Origin: Thermoplasmata archaeon M9B1D
GTDB lineage: Archaea > Thermoplasmatota > E2 > DHVEG-1
Assembly (NCBI GenBank): GCA_002900535.1
Contig: MUGC01000048.1
Span: 1-13,242 of the forward strand
Direction: 5' to 3'
DNA: 13,242 nt
Under the pieces are notes generated by a model. It worked only from the letters and a program-made list of their open reading frames with translations. It searched no databases and was not told the origin of the DNA. The translations under genes were made by a program, and so were the position numbers. Shown in pieces: positions 1 through 6,074 of the stretch; the stretch's first letter is position 1; every line of letters starts with the position of its first letter.

Positions 1-442
1 GGGAATAGGGTACTTTACCTTGCCATTGGCAGTACATGGTAAAGCAAAAAAAATTTATTCTTGTGAAAAAAATCCTGTATCATACAATTACTTATGTGAA
101 AACATTGTTTTGAATAATGTAACTAGTGTCGTTGAACCGCTTTTGGGAGATAACAGAGAAATTGCACCAAAAAATATTGCAGATAGAGTTATTATGGGCT
201 ATATTGGAGATACTGCAAGTTTTTTACCTACTGCTTTTAATTGTTTAAAAAATAGTTGCGGTGTTATTCATTTTCATGATAAATTTCCTGAGAAGAACGC
301 CTCAGATTTAATAATGAAAAAAATTAAACAAGAAGCAAACAATATAGACAGAGTAGCTGAACTCCTTAGATATAAGCAGGTTAAATCCTATGCTCCTGGA
401 ATCGGTCATTTTGTGTTTGATATAAAGGTGAATGAAAAATGA
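1..442 (+). CDS. taw2: tRNA(Phe) 4-demethylwyosine aminocarboxypropyltransferase Taw2 (5' end outside window)
   Basis: The reading frame is open from the window edge; the first possible start inside it (TTG at 20) falls within a conserved motif, so the true start lies upstream. Visible is a class I SAM-binding core: GIGYFTLP (motif I) followed by CEKNP, the acidic SAM-ribose-binding strand. DRVIMGYIGDT and GVIHFHDKFPEK are typical of Taw2/TYW2, whereas the related m1G methyltransferase Trm5 has an NLP-type motif at that point. Taw2 moves the 3-amino-3-carboxypropyl group of SAM onto C7 of 4-demethylwyosine at position 37 of tRNA(Phe), a step of wyosine synthesis that protects the reading frame. 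The stop overlaps the next start as ATGA, so the two genes are surely co-transcribed and probably translationally coupled. Family assignment is good; Taw2 over Trm5 rests on the post-core motifs. Confidence 0.85.
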   Translation, partial: GIGYFTLPLAVHGKAKKIYSCEKNPVSYNYLCENIVLNNVTSVVEPLLGDNREIAPKNIADRVIMGYIGDTASFLPTAFNCLKNSCGVIHFHDKFPEKNASDLIMKKIKQEANNIDRVAELLRYKQVKSYAPGIGHFVFDIKVNEK

Positions 443-951
443 AAGATGTAAAACTATATGTTTATCATGCAAATGAGGACGACCCGAAAAAGTGTACCGC
501 TAAAAAACTTGCACGTTTTAAACTTGTAAAACTTGAAACAAATATTCGTAAAACCCCCAAAGGGGCTATTCTTCTAAACCCATTTGCAGAAAAAAGCCTG
601 TCAAAAGAGGATTTAGTTATTGCAAAAAAAAATGGTATTCTGGCTATTGATTGCTCATGGAAAAATGCTGAAAAAAGTTTTAATTTTCTTGATAAAATAA
701 ACAATTCTAGAGCACTTCCTTTTGTTCTTGCAGTAAACCCAGTAAATTATGGTAAACCTTTTAAGCTTACAACTCTAGAGGCTTTCTCAGCGGCATTGTA
801 CATTCTAGGTTTTATCGAAAAAGCAGAAGAGATGCTGAAATTATATAAATGGGCTCCAAATTTTTTAGTTTTAAATAAAAATCCTTTAGAGGATTACAGA
901 AATGCAGAAAGCAGCAAAGAAGTTATTAAAATTATGAAAAAATATTTTTAA
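439..951 (+). CDS. tsr3: Tsr3, small-subunit rRNA aminocarboxypropyltransferase (DUF367)
   Basis: This 170-residue protein matches archaeal Tsr3 in length and motifs: DPKKCTAKKLARF near residues 15-27, DCSW at 71-74, and the family's strongest block at 93-115, containing LPFVLAVNPVNYGKPFKL. Tsr3 transfers the 3-amino-3-carboxypropyl group from SAM to a hypermodified uridine or pseudouridine of small-subunit rRNA (the position of yeast 18S nucleotide 1191), a late step of ribosome maturation in the decoding region. It uses a SPOUT-like fold. The ATG overlaps the taw2 stop by four bases; a GGTG at 427-430 could serve as a weak ribosome site. Taw2 upstream carries out the same acp transfer on tRNA with an unrelated fold. 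There is no terminator-like T-run before the next gene, 37 bases downstream. Confidence 0.9.
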   Translation: MKDVKLYVYHANEDDPKKCTAKKLARFKLVKLETNIRKTPKGAILLNPFAEKSLSKEDLVIAKKNGILAIDCSWKNAEKSFNFLDKINNSRALPFVLAVNPVNYGKPFKLTTLEAFSAALYILGFIEKAEEMLKLYKWAPNFLVLNKNPLEDYRNAESSKEVIKIMKKYF

Positions 952-988
952 GTAATCTTTGGTTATGTAAGAAAAGAGGTTTTATAAT

Positions 989-2371
989 ATGGTACATGAA
1001 CTTGATACATTTTTCAAACCAAAAACTATAGCAGTAGTTGGTGCATCACGTGATTCGAGAAAGATAGGTCATGCTGCACTTAAAAATATTCTTATTTCTG
1101 ATTATCAGTGTAAATTATATCCAATAAACCCAAAAGAAGAAACAATTCTTGGTCTTAAATGTTATAAAAAAATTTCACAAGTTCCAGGTCAGATTGACCT
1201 TGTTTTAATTTCAGTTCCTGCAATAATAGTACCAACAATTCTAAAAGACTGCGTAGAAAAAAAAGTACAAAATGTAATAATTATTTCATCAGGGTTTGGA
1301 GAGGTAGATAATCACGAACTAGAAAATGAACTTAAAGAAATTATAAAAAAATCAAAAATGAGAGTACTTGGACCAAATGTTATGGGTTACAAAAACGCAT
1401 CAATAGGTCTTGATGCATCATTTGCATATGGAACACCGCGAAAGGGAAATGTAGCATTAATTTCCCAAAGTGGAGCACTTGGGATTGGTATGATTTATCT
1501 TGCAAATAATGAATATATGGGTGTTTCTAAAATAATTGGAGTAGGAAATAAAATCGATATCGACGATGATGACCTCATTGACTATTTTGCACAAGATCCT
1601 GATACAAAAGTGATAGGATTATACGTTGAAGCCGTGAAAAATGGAAGAAAGTTTATGAACAGTATCAAAAAATGTGACAAGCCTGTACTAGTTGTAAAAG
1701 CAGGACGCAGTAAAGCCGGTGCAAGAGCTACAGCATCTCATACAGGATCAATGGCTGGAAGCAATGAAATTTATACTGCTGCAATTAAACAAGCAGGTGG
1801 TATACGCTGTCGAGATTTAGTAGAACTTTTTGACATGGCAAAAGCGCTAACAGGACAGCCTCCGGCACAAGGCAATAAAATTGGAATTATAACAAACGGT
1901 GGAGGTCTGGGAATACTTCTTACCGATGCATGTGAAGAAACAGGCCTCACTATTCCAAAACTATCAACAAAAACTTATAAGGAAATAGATAAAATATTAC
2001 CAGACTTAATAAAACCAAACAATCCAGTTGACTTAAGTGCAGATGCTGGATTTTTCAGATATGAATTAGCAACAAGCGCTCTTTTAGAAGACCCAAACAT
2101 AGATGGAATAATTGTCGCATCAGTTCATGGTGGATACGCAAGACCCGAAGAATTCACCGGTGCAATATTAAAGATGATAAGGGAAAGAAAACTTCATGAA
2201 GCATATAAAAAACCAATTATTGCCACATGGGTTGGTGGACGTGAATATGAGGATCTTGTAATTGATTTGAAAGCAGCAGGTGTGCCTATTTATCCAAGTT
2301 CTTGGCGTACTGCTCGCGCAATGTTTGCTTTATATCTAGAAGGAGAAAGAATTAAAAGAGAAAAAAAATAA
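989..2371 (+). CDS. acdA: Acetyl/acyl-CoA synthetase (ADP-forming), alpha subunit
   Basis: The 460-residue protein has the alpha-subunit order of NDP-forming acyl-CoA synthetases. An N-terminal CoA-binding Rossmann domain (about 5-130) carries TIAVVGAS, YPINP and VLGPNVMGY. Two succinyl-CoA-synthetase-alpha-like domains follow (about 150-280 and 300-455). The phosphorylated catalytic histidine is H251 in ATASHTGSMAGS. The enzyme makes acetate or other acids and ATP from acyl-CoA, ADP and phosphate in the cytoplasm, the main substrate-level phosphorylation of peptide-fermenting archaea. The ATP-grasp beta subunit is neither fused nor adjacent, as in Thermococcales where alpha and beta genes are separate. 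ATG at 989 is preceded by AAGAGG at 973-979. Substrate range (acetyl, branched-chain or aryl acyl-CoA) cannot be read from the sequence. Confidence 0.9.
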   Translation: MVHELDTFFKPKTIAVVGASRDSRKIGHAALKNILISDYQCKLYPINPKEETILGLKCYKKISQVPGQIDLVLISVPAIIVPTILKDCVEKKVQNVIIISSGFGEVDNHELENELKEIIKKSKMRVLGPNVMGYKNASIGLDASFAYGTPRKGNVALISQSGALGIGMIYLANNEYMGVSKIIGVGNKIDIDDDDLIDYFAQDPDTKVIGLYVEAVKNGRKFMNSIKKCDKPVLVVKAGRSKAGARATASHTGSMAGSNEIYTAAIKQAGGIRCRDLVELFDMAKALTGQPPAQGNKIGIITNGGGLGILLTDACEETGLTIPKLSTKTYKEIDKILPDLIKPNNPVDLSADAGFFRYELATSALLEDPNIDGIIVASVHGGYARPEEFTGAILKMIRERKLHEAYKKPIIATWVGGREYEDLVIDLKAAGVPIYPSSWRTARAMFALYLEGERIKREKK

Positions 2372-2392
2372 AGCAGTCTAATATCCTAATAG

Positions 2393-2398
2393 AAAAAA
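2393..2398 (-). terminator. T-run terminator of the zinc-binding protein gene
   Basis: A run of six T on the minus strand starts two bases after the stop of the minus-strand gene ending at 2400. T-runs without a hairpin are the usual archaeal intrinsic terminator. It lies in the 28-base convergent gap with the acyl-CoA synthetase gene. Confidence 0.45.
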
Positions 2399-2399
2399 T

Positions 2400-2714
2400 C
2401 TAAGCCACCCAGTCTACGCCAAGTTCTTTTTCCCAGTCAGGATGACTGCCATCCCATTTACCTGCAATTTCAGGGGGTATACATTTTTTACAAACACCAA
2501 TGATTTTAAAATAACATGAATTACAAACGCTTTTTTCACATTTAATACAAACATACTTAGCAATTTTTTTACCACAAATCTCGCATTTACCCTTAGGTTT
2601 TTTTAAAGATTTTGTTTTTTTCGCATCTTTTTTATCTTGCTTTGTCTCATCAATCCATCTTTGTAATTCCTTGTTCATCGCTACCTTTTTAGACTCTGTC
2701 ATTTTCTTTTTCAT
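2400..2714 (-). CDS. Small zinc-binding protein with four CxxC pairs (B-box/RING-like), function unknown
   Basis: The frame allows 111 residues from an ATG at 2735, but its first residues (MFVFLF) look like translated AT-rich spacer. Internal ATGs at 2714 and 2702 fit better; 2714 is used here and no ribosome site decides between them. After a Lys-rich, probably helical and disordered N-terminus come eight cysteines as four CxxC pairs (C51/54, C63/66, C71/74, C82/85 in long numbering). That is enough for two zinc ions in a cross-brace like B-box, ZZ or RING fingers. The end, PDWEKELGVDWV, is acidic and aromatic. I do not recognise a characterised homologue; a protein- or RNA-binding adaptor is the most that can be inferred. 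It follows the CDP-archaeol synthase gene closely on the same strand and is probably co-transcribed with it. Confidence 0.75.
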   Translation of the reverse strand: MKKKMTESKKVAMNKELQRWIDETKQDKKDAKKTKSLKKPKGKCEICGKKIAKYVCIKCEKSVCNSCYFKIIGVCKKCIPPEIAGKWDGSHPDWEKELGVDWVA

Positions 2715-2747
2715 CATAAACAAAAAAACAAACATAGTTTAAAAAAC

Positions 2748-3347
2748 TTATTTTCTAGCATCATTTGTTTTTACCTTTCTATGAATAAAGTTTGCAAAAA
2801 GATGTAAAAATGGTGTAACAATCAAAAGAAACACAATATGCGTTATAGTAAAGTTTTCAAAAAACCAATTACCACTGGAAACCCCCATTATTTGTAAAAA
2901 ACCAGCCATCAAAAAACTAAAAAATAAAACACCTAAAATGAAATCAATTTGATCAAAAGGAATCCAATTCTCACCACGCTCTCTACCAGTACGTCTTTTA
3001 AAAAAACTTTCAATAATATCTCCAAGAAGTGCACCAAAACAAATAGAAAAAACGATAGGAATCATTAGAGGAAAACCATAAAAATCACTAACGCCAACAA
3101 ATGAAAAATCAGTCATAGAAATATACTTTGCTCCAATAGATAAACCAAAACCACCAATCATTCCAATAAGCGTTCCAACTATTAGTCCCCTCCAAGTCTT
3201 ACCATCACCTAGAATTCTTTTCCCATCCTTCCATTTTTTACCAAAATCAATTGGGGTTCCACTGCCAACCAAAACAGCACTAGCATTAGCAATATACGCT
3301 GGTAAAATAAGCCAGAACGCTTGAGCAACAATTATTTCAAAACCCAT
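2748..3347 (-). CDS. carS: CDP-archaeol synthase (DUF46)
   Basis: CarS converts 2,3-di-O-geranylgeranylglyceryl phosphate and CTP to CDP-archaeol, the activated precursor of archaeal polar lipids; it is an integral membrane enzyme of the CDP-alcohol cytidylyltransferase class. From ATG at 3347 the product is 199 residues with about five hydrophobic segments. Family motifs are present: ILPAYIANASAVLVGSGTPIDFG near residues 14-36 (seen as two joined blocks), GDGKTWRGL at 47-55, and GALLGDIIESFFKRR at 105-119 followed by PFDQIDFILG. A longer reading from TTG at 3374 adds nine residues with no ribosome site. The ATG start matches the family's usual N-terminus and sits about 30 bases from a TATA-like TTAAGTAT (minus strand, 3374-3381), consistent with a leaderless transcript. 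Confidence 0.92.
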   Translation of the reverse strand: MGFEIIVAQAFWLILPAYIANASAVLVGSGTPIDFGKKWKDGKRILGDGKTWRGLIVGTLIGMIGGFGLSIGAKYISMTDFSFVGVSDFYGFPLMIPIVFSICFGALLGDIIESFFKRRTGRERGENWIPFDQIDFILGVLFFSFLMAGFLQIMGVSSGNWFFENFTITHIVFLLIVTPFLHLFANFIHRKVKTNDARK

Positions 3348-3373
3348 GAAATCTAAAAACAATAATACTAACA

Positions 3374-3381
3374 ATACTTAA
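3374..3381 (-). promoter_or_regulatory. Likely TATA box of carS
   Basis: TTAAGTAT on the minus strand, centred about 30 bases from the preferred carS ATG. It follows a T-run that would end transcription of the upstream regulator gene. The spacing suits a leaderless or nearly leaderless mRNA, and no Shine-Dalgarno is seen before the ATG. Confidence 0.4.
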
Positions 3382-3391
3382 ATAACATATT

Positions 3392-3398
3392 AAAAAAA
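3392..3398 (-). terminator. T-run terminator of the ArsR-like regulator
   Basis: Seven consecutive T on the minus strand begin just after the regulator's TAA stop at 3400-3402. It suggests the regulator is transcribed apart from carS, which has its own TATA-like box a few bases further on. Confidence 0.5.
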
Positions 3399-3399
3399 T

Positions 3400-3903
3400 T
3401 TAATCCTTTCTACTTAATTTTAAGCCTTTATAACAAAATTTGTTTGACCTTTTAACAAGTCCTTTGAGCGCCATATTTGATAGTTTAAAATTTTCTGCAA
3501 CCATGTTTCCAAACTTACCATCTTGCCCGATATAATCAAAAATATCGTCTTCTAATTTTTGAAACTCTTTAGCATTTAAAGATGCAACAGTAAATATTTC
3601 AGATATTTCATTTACAGGACAAGAAATGTTTATATTAAAAGCAGAGTAATAGGAGCGATATTTTTTCTGTGGACGGCCCTCAATTCCTTCTTCTGGTGTT
3701 GTCCATTTAGTTTCGACAAGTTTCATCTTATCAAAATATTCTAGAGCATTAGCACCCTCATCGCCATATTTCTCTAAAATATCACTCGTGGGTTTCCAAT
3801 CTAGAAGAAGTTCGCTAAAAACTTCTTTTTTAATTTTATTGTCAAAAGCCCGTAGAAGGGGCACTAAATCAGTTGAGTCATTTACTACTTTTGTCCGCAT
3901 CAT
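3400..3903 (-). CDS. ArsR-like winged-helix transcriptional regulator (COG1777-like)
   Basis: The N-terminal half (about 5-95 of 167 residues) reads as an archaeal winged helix: VVNDSTDLVPLLRAFDNKIK, a helix-turn-helix at about 25-65 (KEVFSELLLDW ... ANALEYFDKMKLVETKW), then a Gly/Pro-containing wing (EGIEGRPQKKYRSYYSAF). This resembles the conserved euryarchaeal predicted regulators related to ArsR. The C-terminal half (100-165) is an unassigned domain ending in a basic patch. No metal-binding cysteine motif of classical ArsR repressors is visible. Two tandem ATGs (3903 and 3900) could start it; an AGTATATAAAG box just upstream suggests a leaderless transcript. Its gene is divergent from the secreted-protein cluster across a 404-base spacer, so it could control that cluster, but this is only positional inference. 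Confidence 0.75.
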   Translation of the reverse strand: MMRTKVVNDSTDLVPLLRAFDNKIKKEVFSELLLDWKPTSDILEKYGDEGANALEYFDKMKLVETKWTTPEEGIEGRPQKKYRSYYSAFNINISCPVNEISEIFTVASLNAKEFQKLEDDIFDYIGQDGKFGNMVAENFKLSNMALKGLVKRSNKFCYKGLKLSRKD

Positions 3904-3944
3904 TATATATAATCCTTTATATACTAGAACAGGTTATTATATAT
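3904..3944 (-). promoter_or_regulatory. Promoter of the regulator gene with flanking inverted repeat
   Basis: On the minus strand the TATA-like AGTATATAAAG lies at 3915-3925, about 20 bases before the tandem ATGs. It is flanked by imperfect inverted arms, ATATATAATCC at 3904-3914 and GGTTATTATATAT at 3932-3944 (+ strand readings). Arms that bracket the TATA box would suit autorepression, but both are very AT-rich, so chance is possible. Confidence 0.4.
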
Positions 3945-4064
3945 TTAATATTTTTGCATAAATTACTAATCCATTTTTTGCAAAAATAATTCACACTAGA
4001 ACATTTTTTTAGAATATTTTGAAAGCTTCAAAATTCTCAATTGATCCATATTCTACCAGTTCTA
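3923..4064. repeat. TAGAAC-type short repeats, two direct and one inverted
   Basis: ACTAGAACA occurs identically at 3923-3931 and 3995-4003, 72 bases apart. A reverse-strand copy, TAGAACTGGT (4055-4064 minus), differs at one base from TAGAACAGGT at 3925-3934. Together they suggest a protein-binding site with consensus TAGAACWGGT. The statistical weight in such AT-rich DNA is modest. Confidence 0.35.
4016..4034. repeat. Perfect inverted repeat, 8-base arms, 3-base centre
   Basis: ATTTTGAA (4016-4023), centre AGC, TTCAAAAT (4027-4034). It has the form of an operator for a dimeric winged-helix protein or of a small hairpin. It is not followed by a T-run on the plus strand, so a terminator role is unlikely. 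Confidence 0.4.
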
Positions 4065-4240
4065 AGTAATAAAAATTAACATTGAGAAGGTAGACTTTAT
4101 TTCATTATTAATGCTAAATTTAGGAGAATCTTTAAAAGGTATAATTAACAATGGTTCTGTATTAAGTAATGCTTAGTATAATTTTATTTACAAATTGCTG
4201 TTTTAATTATAATTATCTTTAGTTTTGTTTCATAAAGATT

Positions 4241-4249
4241 TTTTTATAG
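4241..4249 (+). promoter_or_regulatory. Candidate TATA box of the propeller/PKD protein gene
   Basis: TTTTTATAG lies 59-67 bases before the ATG at 4308, the same distance as the clearer TTTAAATA box before the gingipain-like gene at 7135 (54-61 bases). Both would give leaders of about 30 bases containing a G-rich purine tract. Confidence 0.3.
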
Positions 4250-4307
4250 CAACTCTTAATAATAATAAATTTGATTATTAGCTTTGTTTGTGGGGGAAAA
4301 ATAAGTT

Positions 4308-5903
4308 ATGAGAAAAGGAATTATAGGTATTTTTGTAGCGACGCTGTTAATTGCAACTGCTGTTTTACCAGCAGTAGGAACAATAAACGAAAAAATATGT
4401 CCAATCAATGATGCACTCTTACCACCTAGTGCAGCATGGAGGAAAACATTTGGCGGAAATGAATTTGATCATTTTCATTCAGCTAGGCAAACAAGTGATG
4501 GTGGCTATATCGCCTGTGGTTTAACTGAGGAATCAGATGAATATTATGCATGGCTTATAAAAGTAGATCCTAATGGTAATGAAGAGTGGAGGAAAGTTAA
4601 TTATGATCTTAATGGAACTGAATTGGAAAATTTAGGGATGTGGGTTTCAGCATGTGATGTTATAGAAGTATCTGATGGTGGTTTTTTAGTAACTGGTTGG
4701 AGTAATTTCCCATATGAATATGGCGGAGATACTTATTGGTTACCAGCAGGTTATTTCTGGAAAACAGATGCTAATGGAAACACACAATGGGTCAAAAGGT
4801 TTTATGATATAAAAGAAGAACTTGAAATATTTAAAGCATATTTCTTTTATAATGTTATTGAAGTGTCGGATGGTTTTATTGGTGGAGGATATAATACAGA
4901 AACTGTAACAGATTCAGAGGTTTATTTTGATAATGGAACAATAATGAAAACTGATTTTTCAGGTAACATGTTATGGATTAATGAGTTTGACACAACTCGA
5001 TATGATTATTTAAGCTCTGTTTACCAGACTTCAGATGGAGGATATTTTTTAGGTGGTTTTGTTGAAGGTAATGAGTATCAAGGAAATGATGCTCTTAGGA
5101 TAGTTAAAACTAACGAAAACGGAGAGTTAGATTGGGAGCAAATATTTGATGGACCTAGATTTGAATATACCTTTGGAAAAGGTTTCTTTGAAACAAATGA
5201 TGGCGGTTATATAATGAACGGCGTATCAAATTCCTATGGTCATGGTGGTCAAGATACATGGGTTATAAAAACTGATAAAAATGGAAAAGAAAAATGGAAT
5301 AAAACATATGGATATGAAAAAAATGATTACTGTTGGGGTATGTGCAGTGCGGATAATGATGGATTTGCACTTGGTATTTGTTTAAATTGGGGAAGTCTAT
5401 TTGAAGATGCTGATATCAGTATTATTGAAACCGACGAAGAGGGAAACATAGAGTGGATATCAGATTTTGAAAACGAAGGTCATCAAGAAACAAGATCAAT
5501 AAACCCAACAAATGATGGAGGTTATATTGTAGGTGGTATGACTAGTACAGATTTCGGAGATCCAGAATGCGATGCAATTCTTTATAAGATTAATCCAGAT
5601 AAGGAATATACATTTACTGCTAGTTCTTCTGATCCTGATGGTCAAAAAATATTTTATATGTGGGATTGGGGCGATGGTAACTATAGCGAATGGCTTGATA
5701 CAACTAAAGCAACATATAGTTGGGCTACTGAAGATAACTTTGAAATCAGAGTCCTGGTAAAAGATTTCTATGGTTATGAAAGTGAATGGTCAGACCCATT
5801 TGCATTTAGTACACCTAAAAGCAAAACAGTCAACCCTATATACTGGTTATTTGAGAATTTTCCGATACTTTCTCAGATACTAAAACAATTTTTAAAAATC
5901 TAA
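4308..5903 (+). CDS. Exported seven-bladed beta-propeller protein with PKD domain and C-terminal tail motif
   Basis: This 531-residue protein starts with a Sec signal peptide (MRKGIIGIFVATLLIATAVLP, split by the basic start and hydrophobic core). Residues 44-430 hold seven repeats of about 55-65 residues, each built as DGGY-type strand, variable loop, then KTDxxGNxxW. The DGGY/DGF motifs sit near 63, 122, 187, 242, 297, 350 and 402, and the closing Trp at 94, 161, 223, 276, 330 and 383, with W44 closing the ring. A PKD-like domain follows (431-500, WDWGDG, KDFYGYESEWSDP), then a tail ending ENFPILSQILKQFLKI. Such proteins are common exported adhesins or substrate-binding proteins in Thermoplasmatota; no catalytic residues are seen. 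The propeller runs straight into the PKD domain with no linker. A GGGGG purine tract at 4292-4296 may act as a weak ribosome site. Confidence 0.88.
   Translation: MRKGIIGIFVATLLIATAVLPAVGTINEKICPINDALLPPSAAWRKTFGGNEFDHFHSARQTSDGGYIACGLTEESDEYYAWLIKVDPNGNEEWRKVNYDLNGTELENLGMWVSACDVIEVSDGGFLVTGWSNFPYEYGGDTYWLPAGYFWKTDANGNTQWVKRFYDIKEELEIFKAYFFYNVIEVSDGFIGGGYNTETVTDSEVYFDNGTIMKTDFSGNMLWINEFDTTRYDYLSSVYQTSDGGYFLGGFVEGNEYQGNDALRIVKTNENGELDWEQIFDGPRFEYTFGKGFFETNDGGYIMNGVSNSYGHGGQDTWVIKTDKNGKEKWNKTYGYEKNDYCWGMCSADNDGFALGICLNWGSLFEDADISIIETDEEGNIEWISDFENEGHQETRSINPTNDGGYIVGGMTSTDFGDPECDAILYKINPDKEYTFTASSSDPDGQKIFYMWDWGDGNYSEWLDTTKATYSWATEDNFEIRVLVKDFYGYESEWSDPFAFSTPKSKTVNPIYWLFENFPILSQILKQFLKI
5808..5900 (+). 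other. C-terminal tail motif of the propeller/PKD protein
   Basis: Encodes the last 31 residues: TPKSK, a spacer, then WLFENFPILSQILKQFLKI. The E-[NS]-F-P-x4-[IL]-L-K-Q core also ends the gingipain-like peptidase encoded about 3.7 kb downstream. The segment is amphipathic and basic at the end, too broken for a membrane span, and lacks the PGF or PEF signature of archaeosortase substrates. Confidence 0.6.
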
Positions 5904-5913
5904 AAAAATTCTC

Positions 5914-5928
5914 TTTTTTATTTTTTTT
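5914..5928 (+). terminator. T-run terminator after the propeller/PKD gene
   Basis: Six T then eight T separated by one A, starting 11 bases after the stop codon. This is a strong archaeal-type oligo-T terminator and separates this gene from the next transcript. Confidence 0.6.
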
Positions 5929-6041
5929 GATATGTAACATAGAAAAAACAAGCTATTAATCAGTGAAGTTACTAGTATTTTAACCCGAGGAAAACTCCAA
6001 CTAAAACAATTCAATAAAAAAGAAAATTTATTATGAAAAAT

Positions 6042-6055
6042 TATAAATATTTTAA
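6042..6055 (+). promoter_or_regulatory. TATA box for the caspase/legumain-like peptidase gene
   Basis: TTATAAATATTTTA is centred about 26 bases before the ATG at 6075 and would place transcription start at or next to that ATG. It therefore supports a leaderless mRNA starting there and argues against the upstream ATG at 6033, which lies before the TATA box. Confidence 0.5.
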
Positions 6056-6074
6056 CTTGGTTAAATTACATGAT

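Larger units (their letters stand above)
3904..4307. other. 404-base intergenic region without a convincing gene
   Basis: The spacer separates the minus-strand regulator from the first plus-strand secreted-protein gene. It holds the regulator's promoter, a repeated TAGAAC motif (3925-3934, 3997-4003 and, inverted, 4055-4064), an 8-base-arm inverted repeat at 4016-4034, and a TATA-like TTTTTATAG near 4241-4249 that could serve the gene at 4308. A frame open from 4066 to a TAG at 4174-4176 encodes a plausible-looking 36-residue string but has no good start except an internal ATG at 4111; it may be a gene remnant. No tRNA or other RNA gene was seen. Confidence 0.6.

Noticed and set aside
20..22. 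TTG at 20 as the start of the first gene
   Set aside because: The frame continues upstream to the window edge and encodes GIGYFT, half of the SAM-binding motif, so the gene is cut by the window.
465..704. 79-codon minus-strand frame opposite tsr3
   Set aside because: It is a shadow of the conserved Tsr3 frame; Lys-rich plus-strand codons give Phe/Leu/Ser-rich antisense.
6033..6074. ATG at 6033 as start of the caspase-like peptidase
   Set aside because: It would put 14 polar residues before the signal peptide, and it lies upstream of the likely TATA box at 6042-6055.
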